DNA of 32,294 nucleotides from Pseudomonas sp. UBA4617 (GCF_002386445.1 NZ_DGIR01000018.1:1-32294), one strand, 5' to 3'. Positions 1-8,190 are shown, counted from the stretch's first letter. Numbers and translations are program-made. The notes: a model not told the origin generated them from the letters alone.

Positions 1-29
1 TGGGAGCGGGTTTACCCGCGAAGAGGCTG
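1..29 (-). repeat. REP element (single copy at window edge)
   Basis: The first bases carry a Pseudomonas putida-type REP: a GTGGGAGCGGG-like tail (TGGGAGCGGG here), then TTTACCCGCGAAGAGG. The GCGGGT-TTA-ACCCGC type core can form a small stem. It lies just beyond the stop codon of lnt, where REPs often sit and may stabilise or end transcripts. The partner copy, if any, is outside the window. Confidence 0.8.
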
Positions 30-41
30 GTACAGGAGAGC

Positions 42-1559
42 TCAAACAGTCCTAGCAATGCGCCCCGCCAGCAAGGCCCAACCCAGCAGCAACGCACAGA
101 CGATCGCCAGCGGCCACGAGCGCCATTGCAGGTACGGCGTCAGTTGCTGCATCGGCACCACCTCGCCATACAGCACCGCCTGCTGGAACTGCGGAACCTG
201 CGTGGTAATGCGGCCAAACGGGTCGATCAGCGCGGTCACGCCGTTGTTGGTGGCGCGGATCATCCAGCGCCCGGCCTCCAGGGCACGCATCTGGGCCATC
301 TGCAGGTGTTGCAACGGGCCGATCGAGGTGCCGAACCAGGTGTCGTTGCTGATGGTCAGCAGCAGGTCGCTGCGGGCAGCCAGGCTGGCGGCGAACTCGG
401 GATAGACCACCTCATAGCAGATGTAAGGCGCAATCTGATAGCCCTTTGCCTGCAACAGCGGCTGGTCTTCCGGCCCGCGGGCAAAGTCCGACATGGGCAG
501 GTTGAAGAACTCGATCAGGCCTCGCAGCATGTCCTGCAGCGGCACGTATTCGCCAAACGGCACCAGCTTCTGCTTGAGGTAGGTGCCGTCGCCCTCACCG
601 GTGACAGTGATGCCGTTGTAGTAGCGGCGTTGGTGGTGCACCACTTCGCGCACCGGTACACCCGTGATCAGCGCCGAATTTCGCCCGGCGGCGAAGCGCC
701 CCATCACGTCGATATAGCCCTGGGCCTGGTCCTTGAGCACCGGTACGGCGGTTTCCGGCCACACCAGCAGGTCCACCGGCCGGGAGCTGAAGCTCAGGTC
801 ACGGTACAGCGCCAGCTGCGCGTCGATGTGCGCGGGGTCCCATTTCAGCTCCTGCTCGACGTTGCCCTGGATGGCCGCGACCTTCAACGGGTCGCCTGCC
901 GGCTTGGTCCAGGCATGGCCCTTGAGGACCAGGCCCAGTACCCATGGCGCGAGCAACAGCAGGCAGGCCACGGCCAGGAAGGCGGGACGTGCGCGCAGGC
1001 GGTGCAGGTTGCACAGCAGGGCGGCACTCAGGGCCAGGGTGAACGAGATCAGCCAGACGCCTCCCAGCGGGGCCAGGCCGGCGAGCGGGCCGTCCAGCTG
1101 GCTGTAGCCAGCGTAGAGCCAGGGGAAACCGGTCAGGAACCAGCCGCGGAAGGCCTCTTGCAGCAACCACAGGGCGGCGAAGCACAGGGCGTCGGCCAGC
1201 GGCGCTTCGTTGCGCCGCAACCAGCGTGCCCACAGCCAGGTGGGCAGGGCGAAGAACCAGGCCAGGGCGGCGAAGAACGCCAGCAGCAGCACGATCGCCA
1301 GCAACGGCGAGGCGCCGCCATAGGTGTTCATGCTGACGTAGATCCACCAGGTACCAGCGCCATACAGGCCGAAACCGAACCACCAGCCACGCCACATGGC
1401 CTGGCGCGGGGTGAGCTCGCGCAGGCCAAGGTAGAGCACGGCGATGGACAGCAAGGCCAACGGCCAGATGTCGAATGGCGCCAGGGCCAGGAGAGTCGAA
1501 GCGCCGGCCGCCAGGGCCAGCAGGTTACCGGGCCAGCCGGGGCGGGTGATCCAACGCAT
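42..1559 (-). CDS. lnt: Apolipoprotein N-acyltransferase
   Basis: Lnt adds the third acyl chain to the N-terminal cysteine of lipoproteins, the last step of lipoprotein maturation in the inner membrane. The 505-residue product has a hydrophobic N-terminal half with several membrane segments (about residues 10-215), then a periplasmic nitrilase-type domain (about 225-470) and a final membrane helix. The catalytic triad is visible: Glu269 in VWPETAVP, a Lys near 331 in KQKLVPFGEY, and Cys381 in PYICYEV. Length fits the family (E. coli about 512). The ATG at 1559 starts only 8 bases after the corC stop, so it is translated as the last gene of the phoH-ybeY-corC-lnt operon. Identification is firm. 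Confidence 0.97.
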   Translation of the reverse strand: MRWITRPGWPGNLLALAAGASTLLALAPFDIWPLALLSIAVLYLGLRELTPRQAMWRGWWFGFGLYGAGTWWIYVSMNTYGGASPLLAIVLLLAFFAALAWFFALPTWLWARWLRRNEAPLADALCFAALWLLQEAFRGWFLTGFPWLYAGYSQLDGPLAGLAPLGGVWLISFTLALSAALLCNLHRLRARPAFLAVACLLLLAPWVLGLVLKGHAWTKPAGDPLKVAAIQGNVEQELKWDPAHIDAQLALYRDLSFSSRPVDLLVWPETAVPVLKDQAQGYIDVMGRFAAGRNSALITGVPVREVVHHQRRYYNGITVTGEGDGTYLKQKLVPFGEYVPLQDMLRGLIEFFNLPMSDFARGPEDQPLLQAKGYQIAPYICYEVVYPEFAASLAARSDLLLTISNDTWFGTSIGPLQHLQMAQMRALEAGRWMIRATNNGVTALIDPFGRITTQVPQFQQAVLYGEVVPMQQLTPYLQWRSWPLAIVCALLLGWALLAGRIARTV

Positions 1560-1567
1560 GTTCGTCC

Positions 1568-2407
1568 TTAACGGGTGATCGGTGTCAGGCGCAGCAAGTG
1601 TATCCGCCGGCTGTCGGCGTTGAGAATACGGAACTTGTAGGGCCCGATCTCGGTGGTTTCGTTGCGCTTGGGCAGGTGGCCGAAGGCGCTCATCACCAGG
1701 CCGCCCACTGTGTCGAACTCGTCATCGGAGAATTCGCTGTCGAAGAACTCGTTGAAATTCTCGATCGGGGTCAGTGCCTTGATCAGGAAATCACCACTTG
1801 GCAGCGGCTTGATGTAGCTGTCCTCCTCGACGTCATGCTCGTCCTCGATGTCGCCGACGATCTGTTCCAGCACGTCTTCGATGGTGACCAGGCCGGCCAC
1901 GCCGCCGTACTCGTCGATGACGATGGCCATGTGGTTATGGTTGGCGCGGAATTCGCGCAGCAGCACGTTCAGGCGCTTGGACTCGGGCACGAAGGTGGCC
2001 GGGCGCAGCAGGTCCTTGATATTGAAGCTGTCGCCGTTTTCCTTGAGGATCAGCGGCAGCAGGTCCTTGGCGAGCAGGATCCCCAGCACATCGTCATGGC
2101 TTTCGCCGATCACCGGGTAGCGCGAGTGCGCGGCGTCGATCACCGCCGGCAGGAACTCACGTGGCGACTGGCTGGCCTTGATGCTGATCATCTGCGAACG
2201 CGGCACCATGATGTCGCGGACCTGCAGGTCGGCCACCTGGATGGCCCCTTCGACGATGGTCAGCGCTTCGCTGTCCAGCAATTTGTTCTGATGGGCTTCG
2301 CGCAGCAGCTCAAGGAGCTCCTGGCGGTTTTTCGGCTCATGGGCAAAAGCCTGGGTGAGTTTACCCAGCCAGGACTTCTGCCCGTTGCTCGATCGATCTT
2401 CGCTCAT
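1568..2407 (-). CDS. corC: CorC/YbeX family CBS-domain protein
   Basis: This is the soluble CorC/HlyC-type protein encoded before lnt in many gammaproteobacteria. It was first tied to magnesium/cobalt efflux; the E. coli homologue YbeX has more recently been linked to ribosome metabolism. The 279-residue protein has two CBS motifs (IMVPRSQM onward, about residues 65-120, and LNVLLREFRANHNHMAIV onward, about 130-185), the segment DEYGGVAGLVTIEDVLEQIV, and a C-terminal transporter-associated CorC_HlyC domain. The frame stays open upstream, but I chose ATG 2407 (MSEDRSSNGQ) because family members begin this way and because an earlier start would overlap ybeY. It lies 25 bases after ybeY and 8 before lnt. 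Confidence 0.93.
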   Translation of the reverse strand: MSEDRSSNGQKSWLGKLTQAFAHEPKNRQELLELLREAHQNKLLDSEALTIVEGAIQVADLQVRDIMVPRSQMISIKASQSPREFLPAVIDAAHSRYPVIGESHDDVLGILLAKDLLPLILKENGDSFNIKDLLRPATFVPESKRLNVLLREFRANHNHMAIVIDEYGGVAGLVTIEDVLEQIVGDIEDEHDVEEDSYIKPLPSGDFLIKALTPIENFNEFFDSEFSDDEFDTVGGLVMSAFGHLPKRNETTEIGPYKFRILNADSRRIHLLRLTPITR

Positions 2408-2432
2408 GGCGGTTCTCGTGATCCTTCGTGTA

Positions 2433-2906
2433 TCAGTGTGTGATTGAGTCGGTTTCATCGTCGGCGTAGGGGTCGGGGTGACCGAGCTCTGCCAGCAATT
2501 CCCGTTCCAGGCCTTCCATTTCCTCGGCTTCCTCATCCTCGATGTGGTCGTAGCCGAGCAGGTGCAGGCAGCCGTGGATAACCAGGTGTGCCCAGTGCGC
2601 TTCGAGCGACTTGCCCTGTTCGGCCGCTTCGCGCTCGACCACCGGCACGCAGATCACCAGGTCGCCCAGCAGCGGGATATCGAGCAGGTCATCAGGGACG
2701 TCGGCCGGGAACGACAGCACGTTGGTCGCATAGTCCTTGTGCCGGTAGGTGTGGTTCAGTTCGCGCCCTTCGGCTTCGTCGACCAGGCGAATGGTCAGTT
2801 CCGAGTCGGCGCTGCGCTGGCGCAGGGCCAGTTCGCACCACTGGCGGAAAGCGGTGTCATCCGGGGCGGTAGCATCGGTGGCCCGTTGAATGTCGAGTTC
2901 AAGCAT
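2433..2906 (-). CDS. ybeY: Endoribonuclease YbeY (rRNA maturation factor)
   Basis: YbeY is a zinc-dependent endoribonuclease needed for 16S rRNA 3' maturation and 70S quality control. The 157-residue product carries the diagnostic H-x3-H-x5-H zinc motif in HGCLHLLGYDH, followed by an acidic stretch (EDEEAEEMEGLE), and the upstream LNHTYRHKDYATNVLSFP signature. The chosen start is ATG 2906 (MLELDIQRA); the open frame extends further 5' but that part is antisense-like sequence over phoH. The first 8 bases overlap the 3' end of phoH, which points to translational coupling. Identification is firm. Confidence 0.96.
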   Translation of the reverse strand: MLELDIQRATDATAPDDTAFRQWCELALRQRSADSELTIRLVDEAEGRELNHTYRHKDYATNVLSFPADVPDDLLDIPLLGDLVICVPVVEREAAEQGKSLEAHWAHLVIHGCLHLLGYDHIEDEEAEEMEGLERELLAELGHPDPYADDETDSITH

Positions 2907-3897
2907 CTTTGCCGGGCGCCTCGGGCTTGGCCTGGCGGGCATCGAAGCGGTCGTAGGCTTCGACAATGCGCTGCACCAGTGGGTGACGAACCACGTCTTT
3001 GGGCTGGAAGTGGGTGAAGCTGATCCCCGGAACGTCCTTCAGTACCTCGATGACGTGTGCCAGGCCGGACTTGGTGCCACGAGGCAGGTCGACCTGGGTG
3101 ATGTCGCCGGTAATGACCGCCGTAGAGCCGAAGCCGATACGGGTGAGGAACATTTTCATCTGTTCCAGCGTGGTGTTCTGGCTTTCGTCGAGGATGATGA
3201 AGCTGTTGTTCAGGGTGCGGCCACGCATGTAGGCCAGCGGGGCGATCTCGATCACCTGGCGCTCGATCAGCTTGGCCACGTGTTCGAAACCGAGCATTTC
3301 GTACAGGGCGTCGTACAGCGGGCGCAGGTAAGGGTCGATCTTCTGGGCCAGGTCGCCGGGCAGGAAGCCGAGCTTTTCGCCGGCCTCGACCGCCGGGCGC
3401 ACCAGCAGGATGCGGCGCACCTGTTCGCGTTCCAGCGCGTCGACGGCGCAGGCCACGGCCAGGTAGGTCTTGCCAGTACCGGCCGGGCCGATGCCGAAGT
3501 TGATGTCGTTGGCCAGGATTTCCTTGACGTAGCGCTGCTGGTTGACCCCGCGCGGGCGAATATTGCCCTTGCGTGTGCGCAGCGACACGCTGACCTCGTT
3601 GACTGCCGGGTTGTCGATGTTTTCGACGGTCGACTCCTGCAGGTACAGGTGCACGGTTTCCGGCGACAGCTCGGTGGCCTTGGTTTCACGGTAGAGGCGG
3701 CGCAGCAGTTGCTCGGCGGCGGAGGTGGTCTTGGGGTCGCCAATCAGCTCGAACTGGTTGCCGCGGTTGCGGATCTCGATCGCCAGGCGCTGTTCGATCA
3801 GGCGCAAGTGCTCGTCGAACTGGCCGCACAGGTTGGCGAAACGGTGGGCCTCGAAAGGTTCGAGGATGAAACGATGGGGTTGTATGGGTGCGTTCAA
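2899..3897 (-). CDS. ybeZ: PhoH-like ATPase (YbeZ)
   Basis: This is a PhoH-family P-loop ATPase/predicted RNA helicase partner of YbeY. The protein shows the Walker A motif GPAGTGKTYLA and the Walker B motif FIILDESQNTT, and the common EGxxLGFLPGD-type segment (GEKLGFLPGDLAQKIDPYLRP). The start is inferred as a TTG at 3897 (LNAPIQPHRFILEPFE), giving 332 residues. The open frame reaches 4026, but its extra 43 residues do not look like family sequence and there is no ATG or GTG nearer the conserved start. The Shine-Dalgarno sequence before the TTG is weak. It heads the phoH-ybeY-corC-lnt operon. The usual upstream partner miaB is not present here. Confidence 0.93.
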   Translation of the reverse strand: MNAPIQPHRFILEPFEAHRFANLCGQFDEHLRLIEQRLAIEIRNRGNQFELIGDPKTTSAAEQLLRRLYRETKATELSPETVHLYLQESTVENIDNPAVNEVSVSLRTRKGNIRPRGVNQQRYVKEILANDINFGIGPAGTGKTYLAVACAVDALEREQVRRILLVRPAVEAGEKLGFLPGDLAQKIDPYLRPLYDALYEMLGFEHVAKLIERQVIEIAPLAYMRGRTLNNSFIILDESQNTTLEQMKMFLTRIGFGSTAVITGDITQVDLPRGTKSGLAHVIEVLKDVPGISFTHFQPKDVVRHPLVQRIVEAYDRFDARQAKPEAPGKDA

Positions 3898-4079
3898 GGT
3901 CGTTTTTAGCCGCCCGACGGCAATGAAGGTGAACTCAAGAATAACCCTTGAATGGCAGTGGCGAAAGCACTGAAACGTCCAACGGTATGTCTGGCCTGTT
4001 CTCCGGCAGGCAACACAGATCGGCAAGCCGGTCTGCTATCATGCCTGCCTTTTCTCAAGCATGTGTTATCCCGCCGAAC
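3898..4079. promoter_or_regulatory. Divergent intergenic region between phoH and the DUF1820 gene
   Basis: This 182-base gap must carry the promoter of the minus-strand phoH operon and of the plus-strand DUF1820 gene. A small inverted repeat, TCAAG-7-CTTGA, lies at 3935-3951. A TATCAT hexamer at 4037-4042 could be a -10 box for the plus-strand gene, but I see no convincing -35. No coding remnant of miaB is recognisable in any frame. Confidence 0.35.
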
Positions 4080-4406
4080 ATGAGCAAACGCGAACCCGCC
4101 ATTTACAAGGTGATCTTCCTCAACCAGGGGCAGGTCTTCGAGATGTATGCCAAGCAGATCTACCAGAGCGACCTGTGGGGCTTCCTGGAAATCGAGGAGT
4201 TTGTCTTCGGCGAGCGCTCGCAGCTGGTGGTGGACCCGAGCGAAGAAAAGCTCAAGAGCCAGTTCGACGGGGTAATCCGCAGTTTCGTGCCGCTGCATTC
4301 GATCGTGCGCATCGATGAGGTGGAGCGCCTGGGCACCGCCAAGATCAGCGAAGCCAAGGGCGGCGGCAACGTGATGCCGTTCCCCATGCCGATGCCGGAG
4401 AAGTGA
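4080..4406 (+). CDS. DUF1820 family protein
   Basis: The 108-residue protein MSKREPAIYKVIFLNQGQ onward matches my memory of the DUF1820 family, conserved in Pseudomonas and related gammaproteobacteria and of unknown function. The body reads like a compact beta-rich cytoplasmic fold (YKVIFLNQGQVFEMYAKQIY, GFLEIEEFVFGE), with the conserved tail HSIVRIDEVERLGTAKI and a methionine/proline-rich end (MPFPMPMPEK). There is no signal peptide or membrane helix. ATG 4080 fits the family start, although the frame is open further upstream. It converges with the Sel1 gene, leaving 3 bases between the stops. In P. aeruginosa the matching gene sits beside miaB. Confidence 0.8.
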   Translation: MSKREPAIYKVIFLNQGQVFEMYAKQIYQSDLWGFLEIEEFVFGERSQLVVDPSEEKLKSQFDGVIRSFVPLHSIVRIDEVERLGTAKISEAKGGGNVMPFPMPMPEK

Positions 4407-4409
4407 CCT

Positions 4410-4955
4410 TCAGGGAAGTGGCGAGAACGGTGTGCGCCCTTCGGCGTTCTGCAGCTCCAGCAAGTATTTGCGGAAGATCTGGCCGAGCACCTGGGTGGCA
4501 TGTTCCAGCTCGTCGCGGGGCATTTTCTCGGTCACTTCGTCAGCCATGTCCAGCGCATCCTCGGCGCCGTTGACCGCTGCCATCTTCAGCAGGATGTAAG
4601 CTTGCACATTGTTGGCCTTGACCCCTTCGCCACGGTAGAACATGGCGCCCAGGCGGTACTGGGCTTCGGCATGGCCCTGCAACGAGGCCTTCTGCAGCCA
4701 GTCCAGGGCTTTGTCGAGGTTTTTCGGGGTTTGCGAATAGTAGTAGTCGCCGAGTTCGAATTGCGCCTGGGCATCCCCCGCCGTCGCCGCCTGTTCGCAG
4801 GCCTTCAGGGCGTTTGCCAGGTCTTCAGGCTGCACGTTCAAGGTGCAGCGGCCCGTCGCCGGAATCAGCAACGAGTTACCGCCCTCTGCCAGGGCCAGCA
4901 GGGGCTGAAGAAGCAACAGGCAGCCCAGGGTCAGGGCGCGGCCGGTGCGGTTCAT
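4410..4955 (-). CDS. Exported Sel1/tetratricopeptide-repeat protein
   Basis: The 181-residue product begins with a signal peptide (MNRTGRALTLGCLLLLQPLLALA, cleavage probably after residue 23-24). At least two Sel1-type repeats follow: GDAQAQFELGDYYYSQ... and GHAEAQYRLGAMFYRGEGVKAN..., then a third helical unit from AYILLKMAAVNGAEDALDMA. Sel1 repeats mediate protein-protein contacts, here probably in the periplasm; the partner is unknown. ATG 4955 is preceded by an AGAGGTAAG ribosome binding site and lies just before the signal peptide. In P. aeruginosa an equivalent gene lies between the DUF1820 gene and hemL, so this is part of the core synteny block. Confidence 0.85.
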   Translation of the reverse strand: MNRTGRALTLGCLLLLQPLLALAEGGNSLLIPATGRCTLNVQPEDLANALKACEQAATAGDAQAQFELGDYYYSQTPKNLDKALDWLQKASLQGHAEAQYRLGAMFYRGEGVKANNVQAYILLKMAAVNGAEDALDMADEVTEKMPRDELEHATQVLGQIFRKYLLELQNAEGRTPFSPLP

Positions 4956-5004
4956 GGGGATCGACTTACCTCTGCAAAGCTGCGGCCAATGTCTCTGGTG
5001 GCAC

Positions 5005-5034
5005 ATTATGGGATAAGCAGCGCCAACCTTACAA
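5005..5034 (-). promoter_or_regulatory. Candidate sigma-70 promoter of the Sel1-repeat gene
   Basis: On the minus strand a TTGTAA hexamer (5034-5029) and a CATAAT hexamer (5010-5005) are separated by 18 bases. The predicted start would lie about 40 bases ahead of the ATG at 4955, after which the AGAGG ribosome binding site follows. This is read by eye only. Confidence 0.4.
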
Positions 5035-5102
5035 AGTTTTACTCGAATTTCTGTTTGGTTGGGGAGTCGGCTGATTGAGCAGGGTTATTAATTTGTTGTA
5101 TT

Positions 5103-5177
5103 GGCCTTTCGCGGGTAAGCCCGCCCCTACAGGTTTTACGCCTGACTTGTGGGGCGGGCTTACCCGCGAAGGGGCCG
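5103..5177. repeat. Inverted REP pair between hemL and the Sel1 gene
   Basis: Two REP copies face each other: CGCGGGTAAGCCCGCCCC-TACAGG near 5110-5133 and the reverse form GGGGCGGGCTTACCCGCG near 5151-5168. Together they can fold into a long cruciform or hairpin of the BIME type. The pair sits just downstream of the hemL stop (5191) and upstream of the Sel1 promoter, so it may separate the two minus-strand units. Confidence 0.85.
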
Positions 5178-5190
5178 TTCCGGCTGGCAG

Positions 5191-6474
5191 TTACTTCAGC
5201 GCAGCGAAGGCCTTTTCCGCCGCATCCAGGGTGATCTGCAGCTCCTTGTCACCATGGGCAATGGAGGTGAAGCCTGCCTCGAATGCGCTCGGCGCCAGGT
5301 ATACGCCGCCGTCGAGCATCAGGTGGAAGAAACGCTTGAAGCGCTCGGCGTCGCTGGCCATCACATCGTCGAAGGTGACGATGTCGTCGGCGCCGCTGAA
5401 GTACAGGCCGAACATGCCGCCAGCCTGGGTGGTGACGAACGGCACGCCAGCAGCATCGGCGCGCTGTTGCAGGCCGTCGAGCATGCGGCTGGTGTAGTCG
5501 GTCAGCTCGGCGTGGAAGCCCGGGCGGCTGATCAGCTTCAGGGTGGTCAGGCCGGCGGCCATGGCCAACGGGTTGCCCGACAGAGTGCCGGCCTGGTAGA
5601 CCGGGCCGAGCGGGGCGATGCAGCCCATGATTTCACGCTTGCCGCCGAAGCAGCCGACCGGCATGCCGCCGCCGACGATCTTGCCGAAGGTCGACAGGTC
5701 CGGCTTGATGCCGTAGTGGCCCTGGGCGCCACCCAGGGAAACGCGGAAACCGGTCATCACTTCGTCGAAGATCAGTACCACGCCGTGTTTGTCGCACTGC
5801 TCGCGCAGGCCTTCGAGGAAGCCAGGTGCCGGCGGGACGCAGTTCATGTTGCCAGCCACCGGCTCGACGATGATGCAGGCTACGGTCTGGCCGACTTCTG
5901 CCAGGGTCTTCTCGACGGCGGCGATGTCGTTGAATGGCAGGGTCAGGGTGTGCTTGGCGAAGTCCGCCGGTACGCCAGCCGAGCTAGGCACGCCCTGGGT
6001 CAGCAGGCCGGAACCGGCTTTTACCAACAGGCTGTCGGAGTGACCGTGGTAGCAGCCTTCGAACTTGATGATGGCGTCCCGGCCGGTGTAGCCGCGGGCC
6101 AGGCGGATGGCGCTCATGGTGGCTTCGGTGCCGGAGCTGACCATGCGCACCATTTCCATCGACGGCACCAGCGAGCAGACCAGGTCGGCCATTTCGGTTT
6201 CCATGGCAGTCGGCGCGCCGTAGGACAGGCCATGCTCCAGCTGCTTGCGTACCGAGTCCAGTACCTGCGGGTGACCGTGGCCGAGGATCATCGGGCCCCA
6301 CGAGCCGACGTAGTCGACGTAGCGCTTGTCGTCCTCGTCAACGACGTAGGCGCCTTCGGCATGCTTGAAGAACAGCGGTGTGCCGCCAACGCTGCGGAAA
6401 GCGCGGACCGGCGAGTTGACGCCACCGGGGATGTGCTTCTGGGCTTGGGCGAACAGGGCTTCGGAACGGGACAT
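5191..6474 (-). CDS. hemL: Glutamate-1-semialdehyde 2,1-aminomutase
   Basis: HemL converts glutamate-1-semialdehyde to 5-aminolevulinate, the entry to haem and other tetrapyrroles by the C5 route, using pyridoxal phosphate. The 427-residue protein starts MSRSEALFAQAQKHIPGGVN and shows the class-III aminotransferase motif LIFDEVMTGFR, with the Schiff-base lysine at residue 265 in STFGKIVGGGMPVG. Length and lysine position match E. coli HemL. ATG 6474 was chosen over upstream in-frame starts because family members begin at MSRSE. It is the last gene of a tight thiD-thiE-hemL run, 16 bases after thiE. Confidence 0.97.
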   Translation of the reverse strand: MSRSEALFAQAQKHIPGGVNSPVRAFRSVGGTPLFFKHAEGAYVVDEDDKRYVDYVGSWGPMILGHGHPQVLDSVRKQLEHGLSYGAPTAMETEMADLVCSLVPSMEMVRMVSSGTEATMSAIRLARGYTGRDAIIKFEGCYHGHSDSLLVKAGSGLLTQGVPSSAGVPADFAKHTLTLPFNDIAAVEKTLAEVGQTVACIIVEPVAGNMNCVPPAPGFLEGLREQCDKHGVVLIFDEVMTGFRVSLGGAQGHYGIKPDLSTFGKIVGGGMPVGCFGGKREIMGCIAPLGPVYQAGTLSGNPLAMAAGLTTLKLISRPGFHAELTDYTSRMLDGLQQRADAAGVPFVTTQAGGMFGLYFSGADDIVTFDDVMASDAERFKRFFHLMLDGGVYLAPSAFEAGFTSIAHGDKELQITLDAAEKAFAALK

Positions 6475-6490
6475 GGAAGGTTCTCTCGAA

Positions 6491-7114
6491 TCAGGATGCG
6501 AACAAGGCGTTGAAGGCGCGGGCGCGGCGGGTGACTTCCTGCGCGCTGTCGACACCGAACAGGCCGTGGATCACCGCCAGCAGGTCGGCGCCATGGGCAA
6601 CCAGCGGGGCAGCGTTGTCGAGGCTAATGCCGCCGATTACCGCGATCGGCAATTTCACCTGGGCGCGGGCCTGCTCCAGCAGTTCGATATTGGCAGCGGG
6701 GGCGCCCGGTTTGGTGACGGAATTGAAGAAGCGGCCGAAGGCCACGTAGCTGGCACCTTCGCGGGCGGCCTGGACGGCCAGGTCAAGGTTGGCGTGGCAG
6801 GTGGAACCGATGGTCGCCTGGCGGCCGAGCAAGGCCCGCGCCGGGGTCAACGGGCCGTCGGTCTGGCCCAGGTGGACGCCGACACCCAGGCGCGCGGCCA
6901 GTTCGGCGTCGTCATTGATGATCAGCTGGGTGCCGTAGCGCTCGCAGAGTCTCATCAGCCCCTCGGCTTCGCGCAGGCGCCGGGCTGCGTCGTCGCTCTT
7001 GTCGCGGTACTGCAGCAGGCACACGCCGCCCTCCAGCGCCGCTTCGACATGTGAGAAGAAACGGCCGGCGAGCAGCTGGCTGTCGGTTATGGCGTACAGA
7101 CCACGTAGCTTCAT
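6491..7114 (-). CDS. thiE: Thiamine-phosphate synthase
   Basis: ThiE joins hydroxymethylpyrimidine diphosphate with the thiazole phosphate carboxylate to give thiamin phosphate. The 207-residue TIM-barrel protein begins MKLRGLYAITDSQLL and shows LLQYRDKS, LIINDDAELAARLGVGVHLGQTDG, and the phosphate-binding segments VAFGRFFNSVTKPGAP and IAVIGGIS. ATG 7114 was selected; the open frame continues upstream into thiD but without family similarity. It follows thiD by 13 bases, so the two thiamin genes are very likely co-transcribed with hemL. Confidence 0.95.
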   Translation of the reverse strand: MKLRGLYAITDSQLLAGRFFSHVEAALEGGVCLLQYRDKSDDAARRLREAEGLMRLCERYGTQLIINDDAELAARLGVGVHLGQTDGPLTPARALLGRQATIGSTCHANLDLAVQAAREGASYVAFGRFFNSVTKPGAPAANIELLEQARAQVKLPIAVIGGISLDNAAPLVAHGADLLAVIHGLFGVDSAQEVTRRARAFNALFAS

Positions 7115-7127
7115 ACAAGGCCTCGTA

Positions 7128-7925
7128 TCAGGAGCAGAAATCCAGCGGCAGGCGACGTGGCACGAACTGGCCTTTGCCCAACTGCTCGGCATCACGCAAG
7201 GTGCGCCAGGTGTAGTCCAGGGCGCTGCGCACGGCGCTGTCCAGTTGTTCGCCCTGGGCCAGGCGCCCGGCCAGGGCGCTGGCCAGGGTGCAGCCGGAAC
7301 CATGATAGCTGCCCGGCAGGCGCTGGCAGGTCCAGGTGTGGCGCTGGCCGCCGCGGCTGTACAGACGGTTGTGAATTTCGTCCTCGTCGCCGTGACCGCC
7401 GGTAATCAGCAGGTGTCTACAGAACGGCAACAGTTTCTCGGCACACTCATCGGCGCTGCCCTCGGGCAGCTCGGCCAGGATGCGTGCTTCGGGCAGGTTC
7501 GGCGTGGCGATGGTCGCCAGCGGCAGCAGGCGCTCACGCAGGGCGTAGCCCACTTCGTCCTTGCCCAGGCGGCCACCCCCACCGGCCCGCAGCACCGGGT
7601 CGCAGACCAGCGGCAGGTGCGGGTGCGCGGCCAGCAGCTCGGCGACGGTGTCGACCATCTCGATCGAGCCGAGCATGCCCAGCTTGACGGCGGCTACCGT
7701 GGAGTCGGCCAGTACAGCGTTGGCCTGGGCCAGCACCCACTCGCGGTCGAGCACGCGGAAGTCGGAAACGTTGACGGTATCCTGCACGGTCAGGGCAGTC
7801 ACCGCGGGCGCGGCATGACAGCCTTGGGCGAGCAGGGCTTCGATATCTGCCTGAAGGCCGGCGCCGCCACTGGGGTCGTGGCCGGAGAGACAGAGGACAA
7901 CGGGGCGGGAGCTGTAGATATTCAT
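7128..7925 (-). CDS. thiD: Hydroxymethylpyrimidine (phosphate) kinase
   Basis: ThiD phosphorylates hydroxymethylpyrimidine twice to make the diphosphate used by ThiE next door. The 265-residue ribokinase-fold protein shows the N-terminal CLSGHDPSGGAGLQADI signature, the ATITPNxxEA-type segment (ATIATPNLPEARIL) and the C-terminal anion-hole motif GSYHGSGCTLASALAG, with the catalytic cysteine in GSGC. The ATG at 7925 (MNIYSSRPVV) is preceded by GGTGGTAAG; an in-frame ATG seven codons earlier is possible. I see no TPP riboswitch ahead of it. Confidence 0.95.
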   Translation of the reverse strand: MNIYSSRPVVLCLSGHDPSGGAGLQADIEALLAQGCHAAPAVTALTVQDTVNVSDFRVLDREWVLAQANAVLADSTVAAVKLGMLGSIEMVDTVAELLAAHPHLPLVCDPVLRAGGGGRLGKDEVGYALRERLLPLATIATPNLPEARILAELPEGSADECAEKLLPFCRHLLITGGHGDEDEIHNRLYSRGGQRHTWTCQRLPGSYHGSGCTLASALAGRLAQGEQLDSAVRSALDYTWRTLRDAEQLGKGQFVPRRLPLDFCS

Positions 7926-8190
7926 GGTCGGCGAGCTTACCACCAATCCTGTTTGGGCGGATCGTTCGGCAAATGGGTTTTGCTGATCATGCAGTCAGCT
8001 TGTTATCGGTGTTCTTTCTGAAAGCCTTGATATAGAGCCTTTCCTTTGTGGTTTGATATGGTCGATTGCCAGGTTGCGAAGCTATGCTAGAGTGCTCGGA
8101 TAACTCGATAAACGGGTTCTGCCGGATCAGGTCGTCTCAAACGGATGGGAGGCAATCGCGACTCGACCGGACAGGCCATGCTGGGGCTGT
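7926..8190. promoter_or_regulatory. Divergent promoter region of thiD and the ladS-like kinase
   Basis: This 265-base region separates two divergent genes. The part around 8030-8110 is visibly AT-richer than its surroundings. A CTATGCT element at 8091-8097 could be a -10 box for the kinase, of the kind that works with a poor -35 under RpoS, but no matching -35 was found. No riboswitch and no small ORF with a good ribosome binding site were seen. Confidence 0.3.

Noticed and set aside
126..1571. Long open frame (481 codons) on the plus strand over lnt
   Set aside because: It is antisense to a clear lnt gene; its product is glutamine/glycine/arginine-rich low-complexity typical of the opposite frame in GC-rich DNA.
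2890..3909. Plus-strand open frame of 339 codons opposite phoH
   Set aside because: Shadow of the PhoH-like gene in the reverse frame; composition is typical of antisense GC-rich sequence.
7926..8190. Possible TPP riboswitch ahead of thiD
   Set aside because: None of the conserved THI-box segments (CTGAGA and ACCCTTTGAACCTGAT-like) are present.
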